Source: Waddliaceae bacterium (lineage in GTDB: Bacteria > Chlamydiota > Chlamydiia > Chlamydiales > GCA-2709385). From it: a stretch of DNA of 64,000 nt. The stretch is from the NCBI GenBank assembly GCA_002709385.1, contig PAQS01000024.1:110228-174227 (forward strand), in the 5' to 3' direction. Under the pieces are notes generated by a model. It was not told where the DNA came from, ran no database searches, and saw only the letters and a program-made list of their open reading frames with translations. Shown piece by piece: positions 8,132 through 18,308 of the stretch. Each line of letters begins with the position of its first letter. Positions within the stretch are counted from its first letter, which is position 1. Made by a program: the position numbers and the translations under genes.

Positions 8132-8730
8132 AAAATTTAGTAGAGTTAAAAATAGGATCTTGTAATCGACCACATTTCACGGAAACGTGTAGTGGCGACC
8201 TTCCTTTTTTTACTCTGCGTGATCATGACCTCTTATTAGGACTAATTGATGGTTTAGGTCATGGAAAAAAAGCATACGATATCGCACAAAATGCTAAGAG
8301 GGTTGTCGAAAGACAAAATAGGTTGAATTTAGAAAACCTATTTAATGAACTCCACAAAGAACTGAAGCAATCTAACGGGGCTGCAGCAGCTTTGGCAGTG
8401 ATTGACCTGAAAAGCGGCAAAATGCACTTTTCAGGAGTAGGCAATATCACAGCTTGTGTAATTGGGCATAAAAATCGTTGTTTTGTCTCAGTTAATGGTA
8501 TTTTAGGCAGGCAAGAACGATCTTTGCTTATTCAAGATGAAATACTTAAAGATAAAGACCGAGTCATTTTAGCAAGTGATGGAGTCAAGAGTAGTTTTTA
8601 TCTTCAGAAAAAGAAACTTGTTTTTGAAGGGAAAACCACTCGAGTTGCAAATCAAGTCATTGATAACTATGGAAAAATGCAAGATGACGCCTCTTGCATT
8701 GTGTTTGAGTATGAAGCATGGAATATTTAG
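8128..8730 (+). CDS. rsbX: RsbX-type PP2C phosphatase
   Basis: 200-residue SpoIIE/PPM-family phosphatase. Metal-binding motifs are present: [12 protein letters not shown] near residue 38, ILASDGV near 148 and DDAS near 185. In B. subtilis RsbX dephosphorylates RsbS and RsbR, resetting the stressosome. It lacks additional sensor domains, which fits RsbX rather than RsbU. It overlaps rsbT by 4 bp and the downstream kinase gene by 13 bp. Confidence 0.85.
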   Translation: MKNLVELKIGSCNRPHFTETCSGDLPFFTLRDHDLLLGLIDGLGHGKKAYDIAQNAKRVVERQNRLNLENLFNELHKELKQSNGAAAALAVIDLKSGKMHFSGVGNITACVIGHKNRCFVSVNGILGRQERSLLIQDEILKDKDRVILASDGVKSSFYLQKKKLVFEGKTTRVANQVIDNYGKMQDDASCIVFEYEAWNI

Positions 8731-11450
8731 GTGCATTTACTATTACTGTTGAAAAAGAGCTGATCGCATTTCGAAAAAGCTTTATGCAGGCGATGATTAA
8801 GCTTGGTTTTGACTCCTACATAGCCACAAAGATGACAGTAGAAATTTCTGATTTTTCACGGAAATACCTTAGTCAGGAAATACCCATCTACTTGTATATA
8901 AGGTTTGATAACTCTCTCCAGGAAATCTTTGTATCAAAATTTCAAGGAAAAGAACTTAATAGAGAAGATGTCGAAGCTAAAATAGAACAAAGTGAGCTTT
9001 TACTTTCTATGAAGTTACAAAGCTCTCCTGTTATCATTACACCTGAACTGCTCCAAGAAATTCGAGAAGAGTTTGCTTATAAAAGTCGTCATGAACTTTT
9101 ATCAGAATTAGAAGAAAAAAACGATGCACTTAGTAAACATAGTCAGAAGTTAGAAACTACAATCGAGGAACGAACAAAAGACTTACAAGTTGCGAAAGAT
9201 GTAGCTGATCGTGCAAGTACGGTGAAAGGCGAATTCATCGCGAATATGAGCCATGAAATTCGTACACCAATGAATGCCATCATTGGCATGTCTTATCTCG
9301 CACTTCAAACAGAACTCGGTGATAAACAAAGAGGGTACGTCGAAAATATTCACCAATCAGCAAATGCTCTCCTCGGAATCATTAACGATATTTTGGATTT
9401 TTCAAAAATCGAAGCTGGAAAAATGACAATGGAAGAAACACCTTTTCAGCTTTTTGATACTCTAGATCAGTTTTCTAATTTAATAAGTTTCAAAGCAGAA
9501 GAGGGAAATCTAGAACTGCTGATCGATGTTGCTGCTGATGTACCTAAACAGTTGATTGGTGATCCGTTAAGGTTGAACCAAGTTTTAGTGAATCTTGGAA
9601 ACAATGCTATTAAGTTTACAGAAAAAGGGGAGGTCTTATTGGCTATTTCTCTTGAAGAGAGAAAAGAAGATAGCGTAAAGCTTCTGTTTTCTGTGAATGA
9701 TACAGGTTTAGGGATTAGTGAAGAGGTCACAGAAAAACTGTTTGAGTCATTTTCACAAGCAGATACATCTACAACGCGTAAGTTTGGTGGAACAGGACTT
9801 GGCTTAGCTATTTGTAAAAGACTTGTGGAATTGATGGGAGGGGAAATTAAGGTCACAAGTTCCCTGGGAAAAGGTTCCACCTTTGCATTCACAGCTGTTT
9901 TCAAACTGTTAGAAGAAGCCTCAGAAGAAAAACATATTCTGCCAACACATATTCAAGATATGCGCATTCTTGTTGTGGATGATAATAAGAACGCACGTCT
10001 TATTTTAGAAAATCTAGTTAAAATGCTTGAACTAGAAGTTCAGTCTTGTGCCAACGGACAGCAAGCTATAGAAGCCGTGATTCATGCAGAAAAAGAGGGT
10101 AAGCCTTTCCATCTTGTTTTAATGGATTGGAAGATGCCTGAAATGGACGGTCTGACAACGGCAAATAAAATATACCATTCGAAAGAAATCAAAAATATTC
10201 CAACGATTCAAATGGTGACTGCATATTCCGCAAGTGATCTCATGCTGATGGGAAAAGAAGTAGAGTTTGTTGGAAATAATATCCTTACCAAACCACTTAC
10301 CTTATCGACTCTATTTGACTACTTGATAAAAGAATATAGTCACTCAATGAATAACGAAGAAGAAGAAGAAGAAATGGGACTTGACTCTATAGACCAATTC
10401 AAAGAATTTTTATCCGGGGCACAAGTATTACTTGCCGAAGATAATCAGCTTAACCAGGAATTAGCAAAAGAGCTTTTAGAAAGTGTAGGGATTATCGTTA
10501 CGATTGTAGATAATGGAGCATCCGCAGTTTCAGCGCTAGAAAGTATGAAGTTTGATCTTATTTTGATGGATATTCAAATGCCAGTTCTAGATGGATATAT
10601 GGCGACAAATAAGATTCGTGAAAATGTAATTTACAAAGATTTACCGATTATTGCTATGACAGCCAATGCCATGAGTACAGACGTGGAAAAAGCTCTCAAA
10701 GAAGGCATGAATGGGCATATTGCCAAGCCTATTGATATTATGAATCTTTATGAAACATTGACTCGTTTCATATCTCCGAAATCTCCAGAAGAAGGTCATA
10801 TATCTGTAAAAAAAGTTCAAACAACAACATCAACGACAGAAAAAATTCCTCATTTGAAAGGAATCGACACGAAAGGGGGCTTAAAAACATCTGGAGGAAA
10901 TAAAAAGCTCTATCTAAAGCTTTTGAATTGTTTTAAGAAAAATAATATAAATTTTCTTTCCGTCTATCTTCAAGCTCAGTCTGAAGAAGATATTGAAACA
11001 TGTGAAAGGGAAGCTCATTCTCTCAGAGGATCCGCGGGGAATATTGGAGCATATTCTGTTCAAGAAGCTGCAAAGAATTTAGAAACAGCTTGTAGAGAAA
11101 ATTTGTCTCAAGAAGAGCAGGATAAGTGTTTAGATATTCTCATGAGAGAATTACAAGTTGTTCTTGATTCACTTGAGTGTTTCAGTGAAAATGAAGAAGA
11201 AGTAGAAACGATCAATCACAGTGAAAAAAATGAGGCCTTTTCCATAAAGAGCCATATAGAGGAGCTTTTAAGTTTGTGTCAGAACTTTGATGTATCTGCA
11301 GCAGAATTAACTCAACCGTCTCAAGTGAAAATACAAGAGCCTGCTTACAGTGAAGAATATCTTCAAGCTACTGACTTTGTTCAGGCATACGAATTTGAAG
11401 AAGCGTATGAAGTCTTTAAAAGTATTTTATTGAAGATAGAAAAGCAATGA
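8718..11450 (+). CDS. Hybrid sensor histidine kinase with RsbT-like N-terminus, two receivers and Hpt
   Basis: 910 residues. Residues ~1-100 look like a degenerate RsbT/anti-sigma module: [17 protein letters not shown] followed by a helix resembling the N-box helix but without the ATP motifs. A coiled coil (~115-165) follows, then HisKA with [14 protein letters not shown] (His about 179), HATPase (~280-395, with [10 protein letters not shown]), receiver 1 (~415-540, Asp in [11 protein letters not shown]), receiver 2 (~567-690, Asp in [11 protein letters not shown]) and an Hpt domain ([13 protein letters not shown], ~763-775). It has no membrane segment, so the signal must come from a cytosolic partner, most likely RsbT. 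Its position between rsbX and a receiver-cyclase makes it the relay between the stressosome and a second-messenger output. Confidence 0.88.
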   Translation: MEYLGAFTITVEKELIAFRKSFMQAMIKLGFDSYIATKMTVEISDFSRKYLSQEIPIYLYIRFDNSLQEIFVSKFQGKELNREDVEAKIEQSELLLSMKLQSSPVIITPELLQEIREEFAYKSRHELLSELEEKNDALSKHSQKLETTIEERTKDLQVAKDVADRASTVKGEFIANMSHEIRTPMNAIIGMSYLALQTELGDKQRGYVENIHQSANALLGIINDILDFSKIEAGKMTMEETPFQLFDTLDQFSNLISFKAEEGNLELLIDVAADVPKQLIGDPLRLNQVLVNLGNNAIKFTEKGEVLLAISLEERKEDSVKLLFSVNDTGLGISEEVTEKLFESFSQADTSTTRKFGGTGLGLAICKRLVELMGGEIKVTSSLGKGSTFAFTAVFKLLEEASEEKHILPTHIQDMRILVVDDNKNARLILENLVKMLELEVQSCANGQQAIEAVIHAEKEGKPFHLVLMDWKMPEMDGLTTANKIYHSKEIKNIPTIQMVTAYSASDLMLMGKEVEFVGNNILTKPLTLSTLFDYLIKEYSHSMNNEEEEEEMGLDSIDQFKEFLSGAQVLLAEDNQLNQELAKELLESVGIIVTIVDNGASAVSALESMKFDLILMDIQMPVLDGYMATNKIRENVIYKDLPIIAMTANAMSTDVEKALKEGMNGHIAKPIDIMNLYETLTRFISPKSPEEGHISVKKVQTTTSTTEKIPHLKGIDTKGGLKTSGGNKKLYLKLLNCFKKNNINFLSVYLQAQSEEDIETCEREAHSLRGSAGNIGAYSVQEAAKNLETACRENLSQEEQDKCLDILMRELQVVLDSLECFSENEEEVETINHSEKNEAFSIKSHIEELLSLCQNFDVSAAELTQPSQVKIQEPAYSEEYLQATDFVQAYEFEEAYEVFKSILLKIEKQ

Positions 11451-11469
11451 CAGAGGAGCTCTGCTAGCC

Positions 11470-12594
11470 ATGGAAAAAGAAATGACGATAGCAACTCAAA
11501 AATATAGCATTCTTGTTGTAGATGATAGTAAAGATAATTTGCAGCTCATTTCTGGTATTTTACGTGATGAATACATTGTAATGGCAGCGCTTAATGGAAA
11601 AGCAGCACTAAGAGCGGCGCAATCAGAGAAAAAACCAGACTTAATCTTACTTGATGTAATGATGCCTGAAATGAACGGATATGAAGTATGTCTAAGTCTA
11701 AAAAGAGACCCCAATACAAAAGAAATTCCGGTAATTTTTCTTACTTCAAAATCCGAAGTGAGTGATGAAACAAAAAGTTTTGAGTGTGGGGCAACAGACT
11801 TCATTTCTAAACCTATCAACCCACCAGTTCTTAAGGCAAGGGTAAAAGCACACTTAGAGCATAAGCTTCGAAAAGACTTTTTAGGGACGATGTACAAAAG
11901 AGTCTCGAGATATGTTTCTCCTCAGATTGTAGAGCTTTTATTTGATGAAAAAGACCAAGCAAAAATCAAAACTCAACGTAAAAAGCTGACGATCTTCTTC
12001 TCAGATCTTTGTAACTTTACTCTGACCTGTGACGGGATGGAACCGGAAGATTTTACATATTTTATCAATACCTATTTAGAGAGAATGTCTCAAATAGCCC
12101 TCAAGTATGGAGGGACCGTTGATAAATTTATTGGCGATTGCGTCATGATCTTTTTTGGTGACCCTCAGACCAAAGGAGTAAAAGAAGATGCTGTAATGTG
12201 TCTCAAAATGGCAGTGGAAATGCAAGAGGCAATCAAAGAGTTACAGAAACAGCTTTACGAACAAGGTATTGATAAACCTCTAAGCGCTCGAATAGGAATT
12301 CATACTGGCTATGTAAATGTAGGGAATTTCGGTTACAAAAATAGAATGGACTACACTCTCCTAGGGCGCAATGTCAATTTGACATCACGATTAGAATCTA
12401 CTGGGCGTCCAGGAAAAATCCACATATCGAATGAAACCTATCTTCTTGTGAAAGATGTCTTCGAATGCAAAGCTTTGGATGAACCCATGTTATTTAAAGG
12501 GTTTGAAAGACCAATACAGACATACATAGTGGAAAGGAAGATAGAGAATGTGGAAAATGAAAAGAAGCTTCAATCGAAAATTAAAGCCCCTTGA
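11470..12594 (+). CDS. Response regulator with class III nucleotide cyclase domain
   Basis: 374 residues. Receiver domain 13-130 (VVDDSKDN acidic pair; phospho-acceptor Asp near 61 in LLDVMMPEMNG; Lys in FISKPI). A class III adenylate/guanylate cyclase domain follows (~170-365): metal Asp in FFSDLCNFT, the second in FIGDCVMIFFGDP, and the transition-state region GRNVNLTSRLES. DKFIGD supplies the base-contacting Lys and MDYTLLG the partner position; both fit an adenylate cyclase better than a guanylate cyclase, though this is inference. Last gene of the stressosome operon, so cAMP is the likely output. Its 3' end overlaps the convergent ankyrin gene by 25 bp. Confidence 0.9.
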   Translation: MEKEMTIATQKYSILVVDDSKDNLQLISGILRDEYIVMAALNGKAALRAAQSEKKPDLILLDVMMPEMNGYEVCLSLKRDPNTKEIPVIFLTSKSEVSDETKSFECGATDFISKPINPPVLKARVKAHLEHKLRKDFLGTMYKRVSRYVSPQIVELLFDEKDQAKIKTQRKKLTIFFSDLCNFTLTCDGMEPEDFTYFINTYLERMSQIALKYGGTVDKFIGDCVMIFFGDPQTKGVKEDAVMCLKMAVEMQEAIKELQKQLYEQGIDKPLSARIGIHTGYVNVGNFGYKNRMDYTLLGRNVNLTSRLESTGRPGKIHISNETYLLVKDVFECKALDEPMLFKGFERPIQTYIVERKIENVENEKKLQSKIKAP

Positions 12595-14252
12595 GTTTTC
12601 TTCTTGATAGCTTTAACACCGAAAAAAAGGGAAAAATTTTTTATGCGATTGTGTTGAAACTTGGGTTTTTCTTTTTTATAATTCTGGATGTTTTTACGAG
12701 CACCGGCTTTTCGTAAACATTTCCATGTACGAGATTTTTTTCGTGGTTTTCTTCCACATAAATGTAAAGGAGTGTCTCCGTTTTGATCACAAAGGTTTAC
12801 CTTGTATCCCATTTTTATCAAGCAGTTTACAAGCTCTTCTGAATTGTCTCTAAGAGCTGCATAATGAAGAGGGCTGCGCCCATATTTGTCTACTTCACAA
12901 CAAGAAGATTTTTCTTTCCAGAATAGAGTCAATAAATCGCTGTTAATTTTATATTTACTACTTAAAAGACACATTAAAGGTGTTTTGAGATCTTTATCGA
13001 TGCTATTTTTATCTGCTCCTTCATTAATTAGAAGAGGAATTAAATGCGGAGCATGAGAACAGGCAAGGTGTAAAGGAGAGGAATTGTTTTTATTTTTAGA
13101 GTTTAAAAAATCGTAAGAGTTTTTTACTGATTTTTTATTTCTTCTTTTTAAAAAGAGTTTAATAAACTCAATTCCTACACATCTTTGGATGAGAATATGA
13201 AAAGCTGTATTTCCTTCTTTATTTTGGATTTCTAAATTTACTTTACGGTTCAGCAGAGCTTTTATATAATGGATATTTTTTCTCTCTGCGGCTAGATGTA
13301 GGGGCGTTTTTCCTTGTGCATTTTGAATATTGAGGGTGTCACTATGATGGGACATGAGTGTTTGTAGTTTACTAGGAGACCTCTGATTTATAATTCCGTA
13401 ATGTAAAAGAGTATTTCCTTCGTTATCTTGAAGATCTAAACAAGCTTTTTTAACTTTAAGTAGCTTTCTTTCTGAACTTATGAAATTTGCTTTCACAAGT
13501 TCATGTAAAGCCGTATTGCCATTATTACTTTGAGAGCTTGGATTAGCTCCCATCAGTAATAGAATATCAATGATATCGCTAATATCTTTATGTGTAGGTT
13601 GATTGCTTTTTTTGGAATGTAAATAATCTCTTGTTGCTATGTATAAAGCTGTTTCACCTTTTGCATTGCTTTGATCAACGTCGGCACCAGCTTGGAGCAG
13701 TGTAGAAACGAGGTAGATATTTTGTTTTTTTACAGCAAGATGAAGAGCTGTATTACCTTCTCTGCTAGGAAGGTTAATGTTTAAACCAAGTTGTAAGAGG
13801 TCTTGAACACTAGGTTTACTTACAGAAGGAAGAAGCACTGTTTGGTGTAAGCGATTATATCCTTGAGTATTTTGTCGTTCACAATGACGTAATAAGCAAT
13901 GACAATAAAGAATGGGAGGAAGGGTGTTTGGAGTGTAATTAGGCGAAAAATGAGGCAAGTAAAGAGATGCGCGATTCGCTTGTGTAATGATAGAGCATGC
14001 GTATTGATTGAGTTTATCTTTTGTCTCTTGAGCAGATAAGGAAGCGATGTTTATATGATATTTATCTGCGAAATCGAGAAGTTTTTCATGCTTATGGTCT
14101 ATTTTTTTCCATAATTCTTGAATTCTCTCAATCGTAAGATCGTTTTTAGCTCCAAAGTAACTACGAATATCACTCAGTATTCCTTCTTGACCCTCTATGT
14201 ATGCGATGCTTGTATTTTGTGCTGGATTGATATTTAAATCAGCTTTCCTCAT
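12570..14252 (-). CDS. Ankyrin-repeat protein, probable secreted effector (paralogue 1)
   Basis: 560 residues from the ATG at 14252, chosen because AAGGAG sits 6 nt upstream; an upstream in-frame extension of nine codons has no ribosome site. An N-terminal ~90-residue region (SDIRSYFGAKNDLTIERIQELW) is shared with the neighbouring ankyrin protein. Then come about ten ankyrin repeats (e.g. EGNTALHLAVKKQNIYLVS, GKTPLHLAAERKN) from ~175 to ~535, and a basic tail (KPRKKSRTWKCLRKAGARKN). There is no Sec signal. Ankyrin proteins next to a type III chaperone in chlamydiae are good effector candidates; targets unknown. Confidence 0.88.
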   Translation of the reverse strand: MRKADLNINPAQNTSIAYIEGQEGILSDIRSYFGAKNDLTIERIQELWKKIDHKHEKLLDFADKYHINIASLSAQETKDKLNQYACSIITQANRASLYLPHFSPNYTPNTLPPILYCHCLLRHCERQNTQGYNRLHQTVLLPSVSKPSVQDLLQLGLNINLPSREGNTALHLAVKKQNIYLVSTLLQAGADVDQSNAKGETALYIATRDYLHSKKSNQPTHKDISDIIDILLLMGANPSSQSNNGNTALHELVKANFISSERKLLKVKKACLDLQDNEGNTLLHYGIINQRSPSKLQTLMSHHSDTLNIQNAQGKTPLHLAAERKNIHYIKALLNRKVNLEIQNKEGNTAFHILIQRCVGIEFIKLFLKRRNKKSVKNSYDFLNSKNKNNSSPLHLACSHAPHLIPLLINEGADKNSIDKDLKTPLMCLLSSKYKINSDLLTLFWKEKSSCCEVDKYGRSPLHYAALRDNSEELVNCLIKMGYKVNLCDQNGDTPLHLCGRKPRKKSRTWKCLRKAGARKNIQNYKKEKPKFQHNRIKNFSLFFGVKAIKKKTQGALIFD

Positions 14253-14258
14253 TGCACT

Positions 14259-14264
14259 CTCCTT
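14259..14264 (-). promoter_or_regulatory. Shine-Dalgarno fixing the start of the ankyrin gene
   Basis: AAGGAG lies 6 nt upstream of the ATG at 14252. It removes nine codons from the longest possible frame. Confidence 0.6.
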
Positions 14265-14327
14265 ATTGACGAACCACACGCTTGCATTTTAACCATCAGT
14301 AAATGTAAGCGTGTGGTTTTCTGTAAG

Positions 14328-15617
14328 TTAATTTTTGAACATGTTTTTTAAACCACCCAGAACAGCGTGCTTATATTTCGCTTTTTCTTTCTTTTTATTA
14401 AGAATATCTTTGTCAGCATTTTTATTGATTAAGGCATGCCAAGAGTGACTTTTTCCTCTGGTTTTTCTTCCAGCAAGATGAAGAGCAGTATCCCCATTCT
14501 TATCTTGTGCATTGATAGGGCAGCCATAATTCACTAAGATAGAAATTAAGGATTGATTGTTGTTGTATTTTACAGCTTCGTGTAGAGCCGTGGATCCTGA
14601 ATGGTCTTTTGCGTGAAAATCAGCACCAAATTTTTTCATAGCTTCAAAATACGATCCAAAAATAAATTCGTTATAATAAGCCACATGCTTACTTACAATA
14701 TAATGCAGAGCTGTTTTTCCTTCTTTGTCTCCTAAATTTAAATTTGTTCCATATTCGATCAAAGTCGCGATAGTTTTTGAAGAGTTAGATTTTACAATAG
14801 ATTCATGCAGAGCTGTTCTGCCTAAGGAGTTTTTAAGGTTTAAAACAGGGGTGTTTTTTTTGATATACTGCATCATGATCTCTTGGATTTTTGCATCATG
14901 ATTTCGTACGATCAAATGTAGAGGAGTATCTCCCTGTTTATTTTGTACAGTGATATCTGCTCCTTGCAAAAGAAGGTTATCAAATAATACAGAATCGCCT
15001 TTTAAAGCAGCTAAATGTAGGGGGGTATCCCCTAAAGAATTTTTACTATCAATATTTGCTCCAGCATGAATAAGTAATGTAACTAAAGAGTCTTTTCTTG
15101 CTTTTGTTGCTAGGTGCAAAGCTGTATTTCCTTCGCAATCTTTAAGGTCTATGTTTAAACCTAGCTGCAGAGTATCGTTGATCATTTCTGCAGTAGCATT
15201 AGGTAAAAGAACCAACTGATGCAATTTATTGTACCCTTGCGCATTCAATCGCTCTCCGTATTTGATCAAACAGTTCCAGTAGATAACAGGTGGGAGATCA
15301 GAAGGTGAATATTCACTACTAAAACAAGGAAGATAAAACTTCATTTTCTTAGCTCGCTCAATTTCTGAAATAGCACATTGAGTAAGCTGTTCTTTTTTAC
15401 TGAGAGGGGATAAGGGATTATAATGAATATGCTGGGAGTCAACTAGTTTACATACGCTAGTATGATTGTGATCCATTTGATTCCATATTTCTTGAATTGC
15501 ATTAATACTAGGATTGTCTTTAGCTCCAATAAAATCCCGAATATTTCCTACAATATCTTCTTGTACTTTTGCTGCTTCATTACTAACTCCTGAAAGAGGT
15601 GCAATTTTTCCGCCCAC
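14328..15617 (-). CDS. Ankyrin-repeat protein, probable secreted effector (paralogue 2)
   Basis: 429 residues with a GTG start (AAGGAG 6 nt upstream). The N-terminal region NIRDFIGAKDNPSINAIQEIW and the C-terminal KTRGKSHSWHALINKNADKD correspond to the same parts of the 560-residue neighbour, so the two genes are tandem duplicates that have diverged in repeat number. Ankyrin repeats run from about 150 to 400 (EGNTALHLATKARKDSLVTL, GDTPLHLAALKGDS, GRTALHES, GDTALHLAGRK). There is no membrane segment or Sec signal. The C-terminus is lysine-rich. Divergent from the TPR chaperone gene; an effector role is inference from context. Confidence 0.88.
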   Translation of the reverse strand: MGGKIAPLSGVSNEAAKVQEDIVGNIRDFIGAKDNPSINAIQEIWNQMDHNHTSVCKLVDSQHIHYNPLSPLSKKEQLTQCAISEIERAKKMKFYLPCFSSEYSPSDLPPVIYWNCLIKYGERLNAQGYNKLHQLVLLPNATAEMINDTLQLGLNIDLKDCEGNTALHLATKARKDSLVTLLIHAGANIDSKNSLGDTPLHLAALKGDSVLFDNLLLQGADITVQNKQGDTPLHLIVRNHDAKIQEIMMQYIKKNTPVLNLKNSLGRTALHESIVKSNSSKTIATLIEYGTNLNLGDKEGKTALHYIVSKHVAYYNEFIFGSYFEAMKKFGADFHAKDHSGSTALHEAVKYNNNQSLISILVNYGCPINAQDKNGDTALHLAGRKTRGKSHSWHALINKNADKDILNKKKEKAKYKHAVLGGLKNMFKN

Positions 15618-15623
15618 CTTATA

Positions 15624-15629
15624 CTCCTT
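15624..15629 (-). promoter_or_regulatory. Shine-Dalgarno deciding GTG start
   Basis: AAGGAG lies 6 nt before the GTG at 15615-15617 of the second ankyrin gene. Confidence 0.6.
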
Positions 15630-15773
15630 GCTTTTTTATTAAAATATTTAAGCTTAGGATCCTAGAATTTTACTTAGTAGGTGTCAATAGAAAAATTCAT
15701 TACAAATCAAAAACTATGATAAGCTAAAGCTAAGGTGAGAACTGTATTCTGGTATCTAAAGAGAAGGCAAGTA

Positions 15774-16376
15774 ATGAGTGATGATCATCACGAAGACAAG
15801 GAAGCAAAGGGAAACCCAGATAGTATTATTGAACAAATGCGTCAATATATAGGGGATCCAGAAGGACTTTCATCTTACGTTAAAGGTGTGATGGGGAAAT
15901 TTCAGGGGGAGCGAGGTCCTTTAGATCACAATATTAGTGATATATTTGGTATATCGCAAGGTGCTACAGATCAGCTTTACACTCATGCTCAAGCTCTTTT
16001 TCAACAAGGGCAATATGGAGAAGCAAACAAGCTATTTAGTGTGCTTATTTTGGCTACTCCTGACGATGGGCGTTATCAATTCGCTTACGGAGCCTCTGCT
16101 CAAAAAGCTGAAATGTGGTTGCAAGCGATTTACGGCTTTAAAAATGCAGCTGAATTGGAGCCTGGAGACCCTCTTCCTTTGTACCATCTATCTCACTGCT
16201 ATTTAGTTTCAGAAGAACATGAAAATGCTCGTCAAGCTTTGATAGGGTGTATAGAACGTTGTGGGGATCTAAAAGAATACGAAAAAGTAAAAGAGCGGGC
16301 TACATTAACGCTTAAATCAATCAAAGAAACAAAAAAGAAAGCAAAGCCCAATCAAGAAGAGTCACCCGAACATTGA
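15774..16376 (+). CDS. SycD/LcrH-like type III secretion chaperone (TPR)
   Basis: 200 residues from the ATG at 15774 (AGAAGG upstream); a GTG 39 bp earlier lacks a ribosome site. Central tetratricopeptide repeats: QLYTHAQALFQQGQYGEANKLF, then YQFAYGASAQKAEMWLQAIYGFKNAAELEP, then PLYHLSHCYLVSEEHENARQAL. The second block is the SycD/LcrH signature (FxxGxxxQxxxxYxxAxxxYxxAxxxDP). Class II chaperones of this kind hold translocators and some effectors before secretion. Charged, disordered N- and C-terminal tails (KETKKKAKPNQEESPEH) extend beyond the usual ~160 residues. It is divergent from the ankyrin genes, so it may serve them. Confidence 0.82.
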   Translation: MSDDHHEDKEAKGNPDSIIEQMRQYIGDPEGLSSYVKGVMGKFQGERGPLDHNISDIFGISQGATDQLYTHAQALFQQGQYGEANKLFSVLILATPDDGRYQFAYGASAQKAEMWLQAIYGFKNAAELEPGDPLPLYHLSHCYLVSEEHENARQALIGCIERCGDLKEYEKVKERATLTLKSIKETKKKAKPNQEESPEH

Positions 16377-16487
16377 TACTTCTGAGGTGTTTGTAAAAAT
16401 ATGCAGCAAGTACAAATAGTTCGATAATGTGAGTGAATTATATCCCTCTCATATTTCTCTGTGATCTCAGTGGTTTTATGGTTGTTT

Positions 16488-18308
16488 TTAAGCTACACTC
16501 TCTACTTTTAAACCTGTAGCTTTATCGTGGCGAATAAGTTGATCTGCAATTTGCCTGAGCATATCTTTATAAGTATCACCCGAAAACCAATGGTTTTTAT
16601 CCAAGCGTTTATGCATGGCTTTGCAGTGAACTGTGTGTGCTTCGTTATGTTGGCGTTTGCGCAGTCCTATACGATCCATTTGTGAAACAGGGTCTAAGGT
16701 ACAAACAAGATTCAAAGAATCTGGGCACATATCTGTTGTGAATTGTCGAGGACCGCCCACCGTAACTACTCGGAACATATTACGATAGTCTTTAAAGTCT
16801 TCATCCATAAAAGCCCAATATGCTTCTTCTGCAGCTCGGCTGTGAAAAAGGACTGTGCGGGGTTCAAGATTTCCACTATTTTTTCTTTCGATGGCATCTT
16901 TTTTTAGTAGAGCTTGTAATGCACGAGAATTTTCTGTTCGTAATTCTCCATTGCCTAATTTTAGAGCACAAACGCTATAAATATCTTGTTCTAGACCACG
17001 AGAAGGCATGTATACAGCACCCACTTGTCGTCCATTTACCAAATAATGGAAGAAGCTTGCGTTTCTCAAGCATACCTCTTCACTCGCCCCAACTCCATTA
17101 AAAACCCAAGGGCAGGGGGTGGTATGCCACTTATTTTCGCTGCCTTTATACTGGACTTCTAGCTCAGGAATATTCCGTTCACTACCATCAAACATAACTT
17201 CTTCATAAAGCTTGCCAAATTTTTTGATGATACGATCTCCCAGTCCTTGAAGAAAACGATCAGCTCGAGTAAGGTGTTTCTCAGCTTTGAAATGCTTATC
17301 TGATGGAGTAACAGGTAATTGCAATCCCATGATCGCTTGTTTTTTCTCGATTGTATCCAGAATAAAAGTATGCAATTGTTGTAGCTGATCTTCGGGGCAC
17401 ATTTGTTTTGCTTTATGCCTAGCATGGCTAATCACATTCAAACTGTATCTGCATACCTTAGCAAGTTCAGGATCATATCCAGCTAATTGAGGGATGAGTA
17501 CGTGACGAATCCAATTGCTTTTTACACTACGATTTTTCAAATAAATCGGAAGCAAATTGTTGTTAGTTAGCTCATCTTTAGGGGTTTGATTCTTTGGGAT
17601 AAGTGGAAAAGCTCCCTCTTTCCAAGCTTGTGCAAAAGCCTTGTATTGAGCTTCAAGTAAAAAGCGATGCTTAGGGTTGATTCTGTTTTTTAGTATTTCT
17701 TGCGTTAATTCTTCTTCTAAACTCTTATAAGCTGTTTCAAGCCAAGAGGGCCCTTTATAACTTACGTTATCTATACATTTTGCTTTTTCAATAAGTTCAC
17801 GTTGTTTTTCAATTTCTATAGGGGCTTGTAAAGCTGTGAATAGTTCTTTTAAAGACTGAGTAAGTAGGCCAATAGCAAGTGCTTTTTGCTCTTCATCACT
17901 CATAGTAGAAGCACAAGATTTAATCGAAAATTTAGATAGAGAGTGGTATTTATTCCAGATATCTTGCGCTATTGCAGTTTGGCTTTCTAAGTCTTCACGT
18001 AGGTTATGATCCAGTAAATAGGGGATTTTTGTTTCTGAAGAAAGAGAAGAGTTCGGAGATTTAGATTCTTTTGTTGTTTTTTTTCTTGAACAAGAAAATA
18101 ACTGCTCAATACGCTTTTTTAGGGTATCTAATATAGAACTAGGTTTAGAAGGCAAGCCGTTTGGGTGCAAATAGACTTCCAACATTTTGCTGATTCGGCG
18201 ATCCAGATTTTTGAAATCAATTTTCTTATTCTCAGGATTTAACCCTAGTTTTGTCACAATTTTTTTTGAGTGTCGAGTATCCACTGTCTGACTAAATGTG
18301 ATATGCAT
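16488..18308 (-). CDS. DUF687-like chlamydial protein, possible alpha/beta-hydrolase fold
   Basis: 606 residues, no signal peptide or membrane helix. The N-terminal ~380 residues are helical and unrecognised. The C-terminal ~200 follow the order seen in chlamydial DUF687 proteins: WVFNGVGASEEVCLRNASF, VGAVYMPSRGLEQDIYSV, TVLFHSRAAEEAYWAFM (at the place of the HSQGA nucleophile elbow, Ser kept but the following Gly replaced by Ala), then VVTVGGPRQFT and VCTLDPVSQMDRIG. If it is a hydrolase it may be inactive or altered. Chlamydia-restricted and beside type III genes, so possibly secreted; this is inference. Divergent from the pterin genes. Confidence 0.45.
   Translation of the reverse strand: MHITFSQTVDTRHSKKIVTKLGLNPENKKIDFKNLDRRISKMLEVYLHPNGLPSKPSSILDTLKKRIEQLFSCSRKKTTKESKSPNSSLSSETKIPYLLDHNLREDLESQTAIAQDIWNKYHSLSKFSIKSCASTMSDEEQKALAIGLLTQSLKELFTALQAPIEIEKQRELIEKAKCIDNVSYKGPSWLETAYKSLEEELTQEILKNRINPKHRFLLEAQYKAFAQAWKEGAFPLIPKNQTPKDELTNNNLLPIYLKNRSVKSNWIRHVLIPQLAGYDPELAKVCRYSLNVISHARHKAKQMCPEDQLQQLHTFILDTIEKKQAIMGLQLPVTPSDKHFKAEKHLTRADRFLQGLGDRIIKKFGKLYEEVMFDGSERNIPELEVQYKGSENKWHTTPCPWVFNGVGASEEVCLRNASFFHYLVNGRQVGAVYMPSRGLEQDIYSVCALKLGNGELRTENSRALQALLKKDAIERKNSGNLEPRTVLFHSRAAEEAYWAFMDEDFKDYRNMFRVVTVGGPRQFTTDMCPDSLNLVCTLDPVSQMDRIGLRKRQHNEAHTVHCKAMHKRLDKNHWFSGDTYKDMLRQIADQLIRHDKATGLKVESVA

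Noticed and set aside
9467..9904. 145-codon minus-strand frame opposite the histidine kinase
   Set aside because: Antisense of the conserved HATPase domain; no independent signal.
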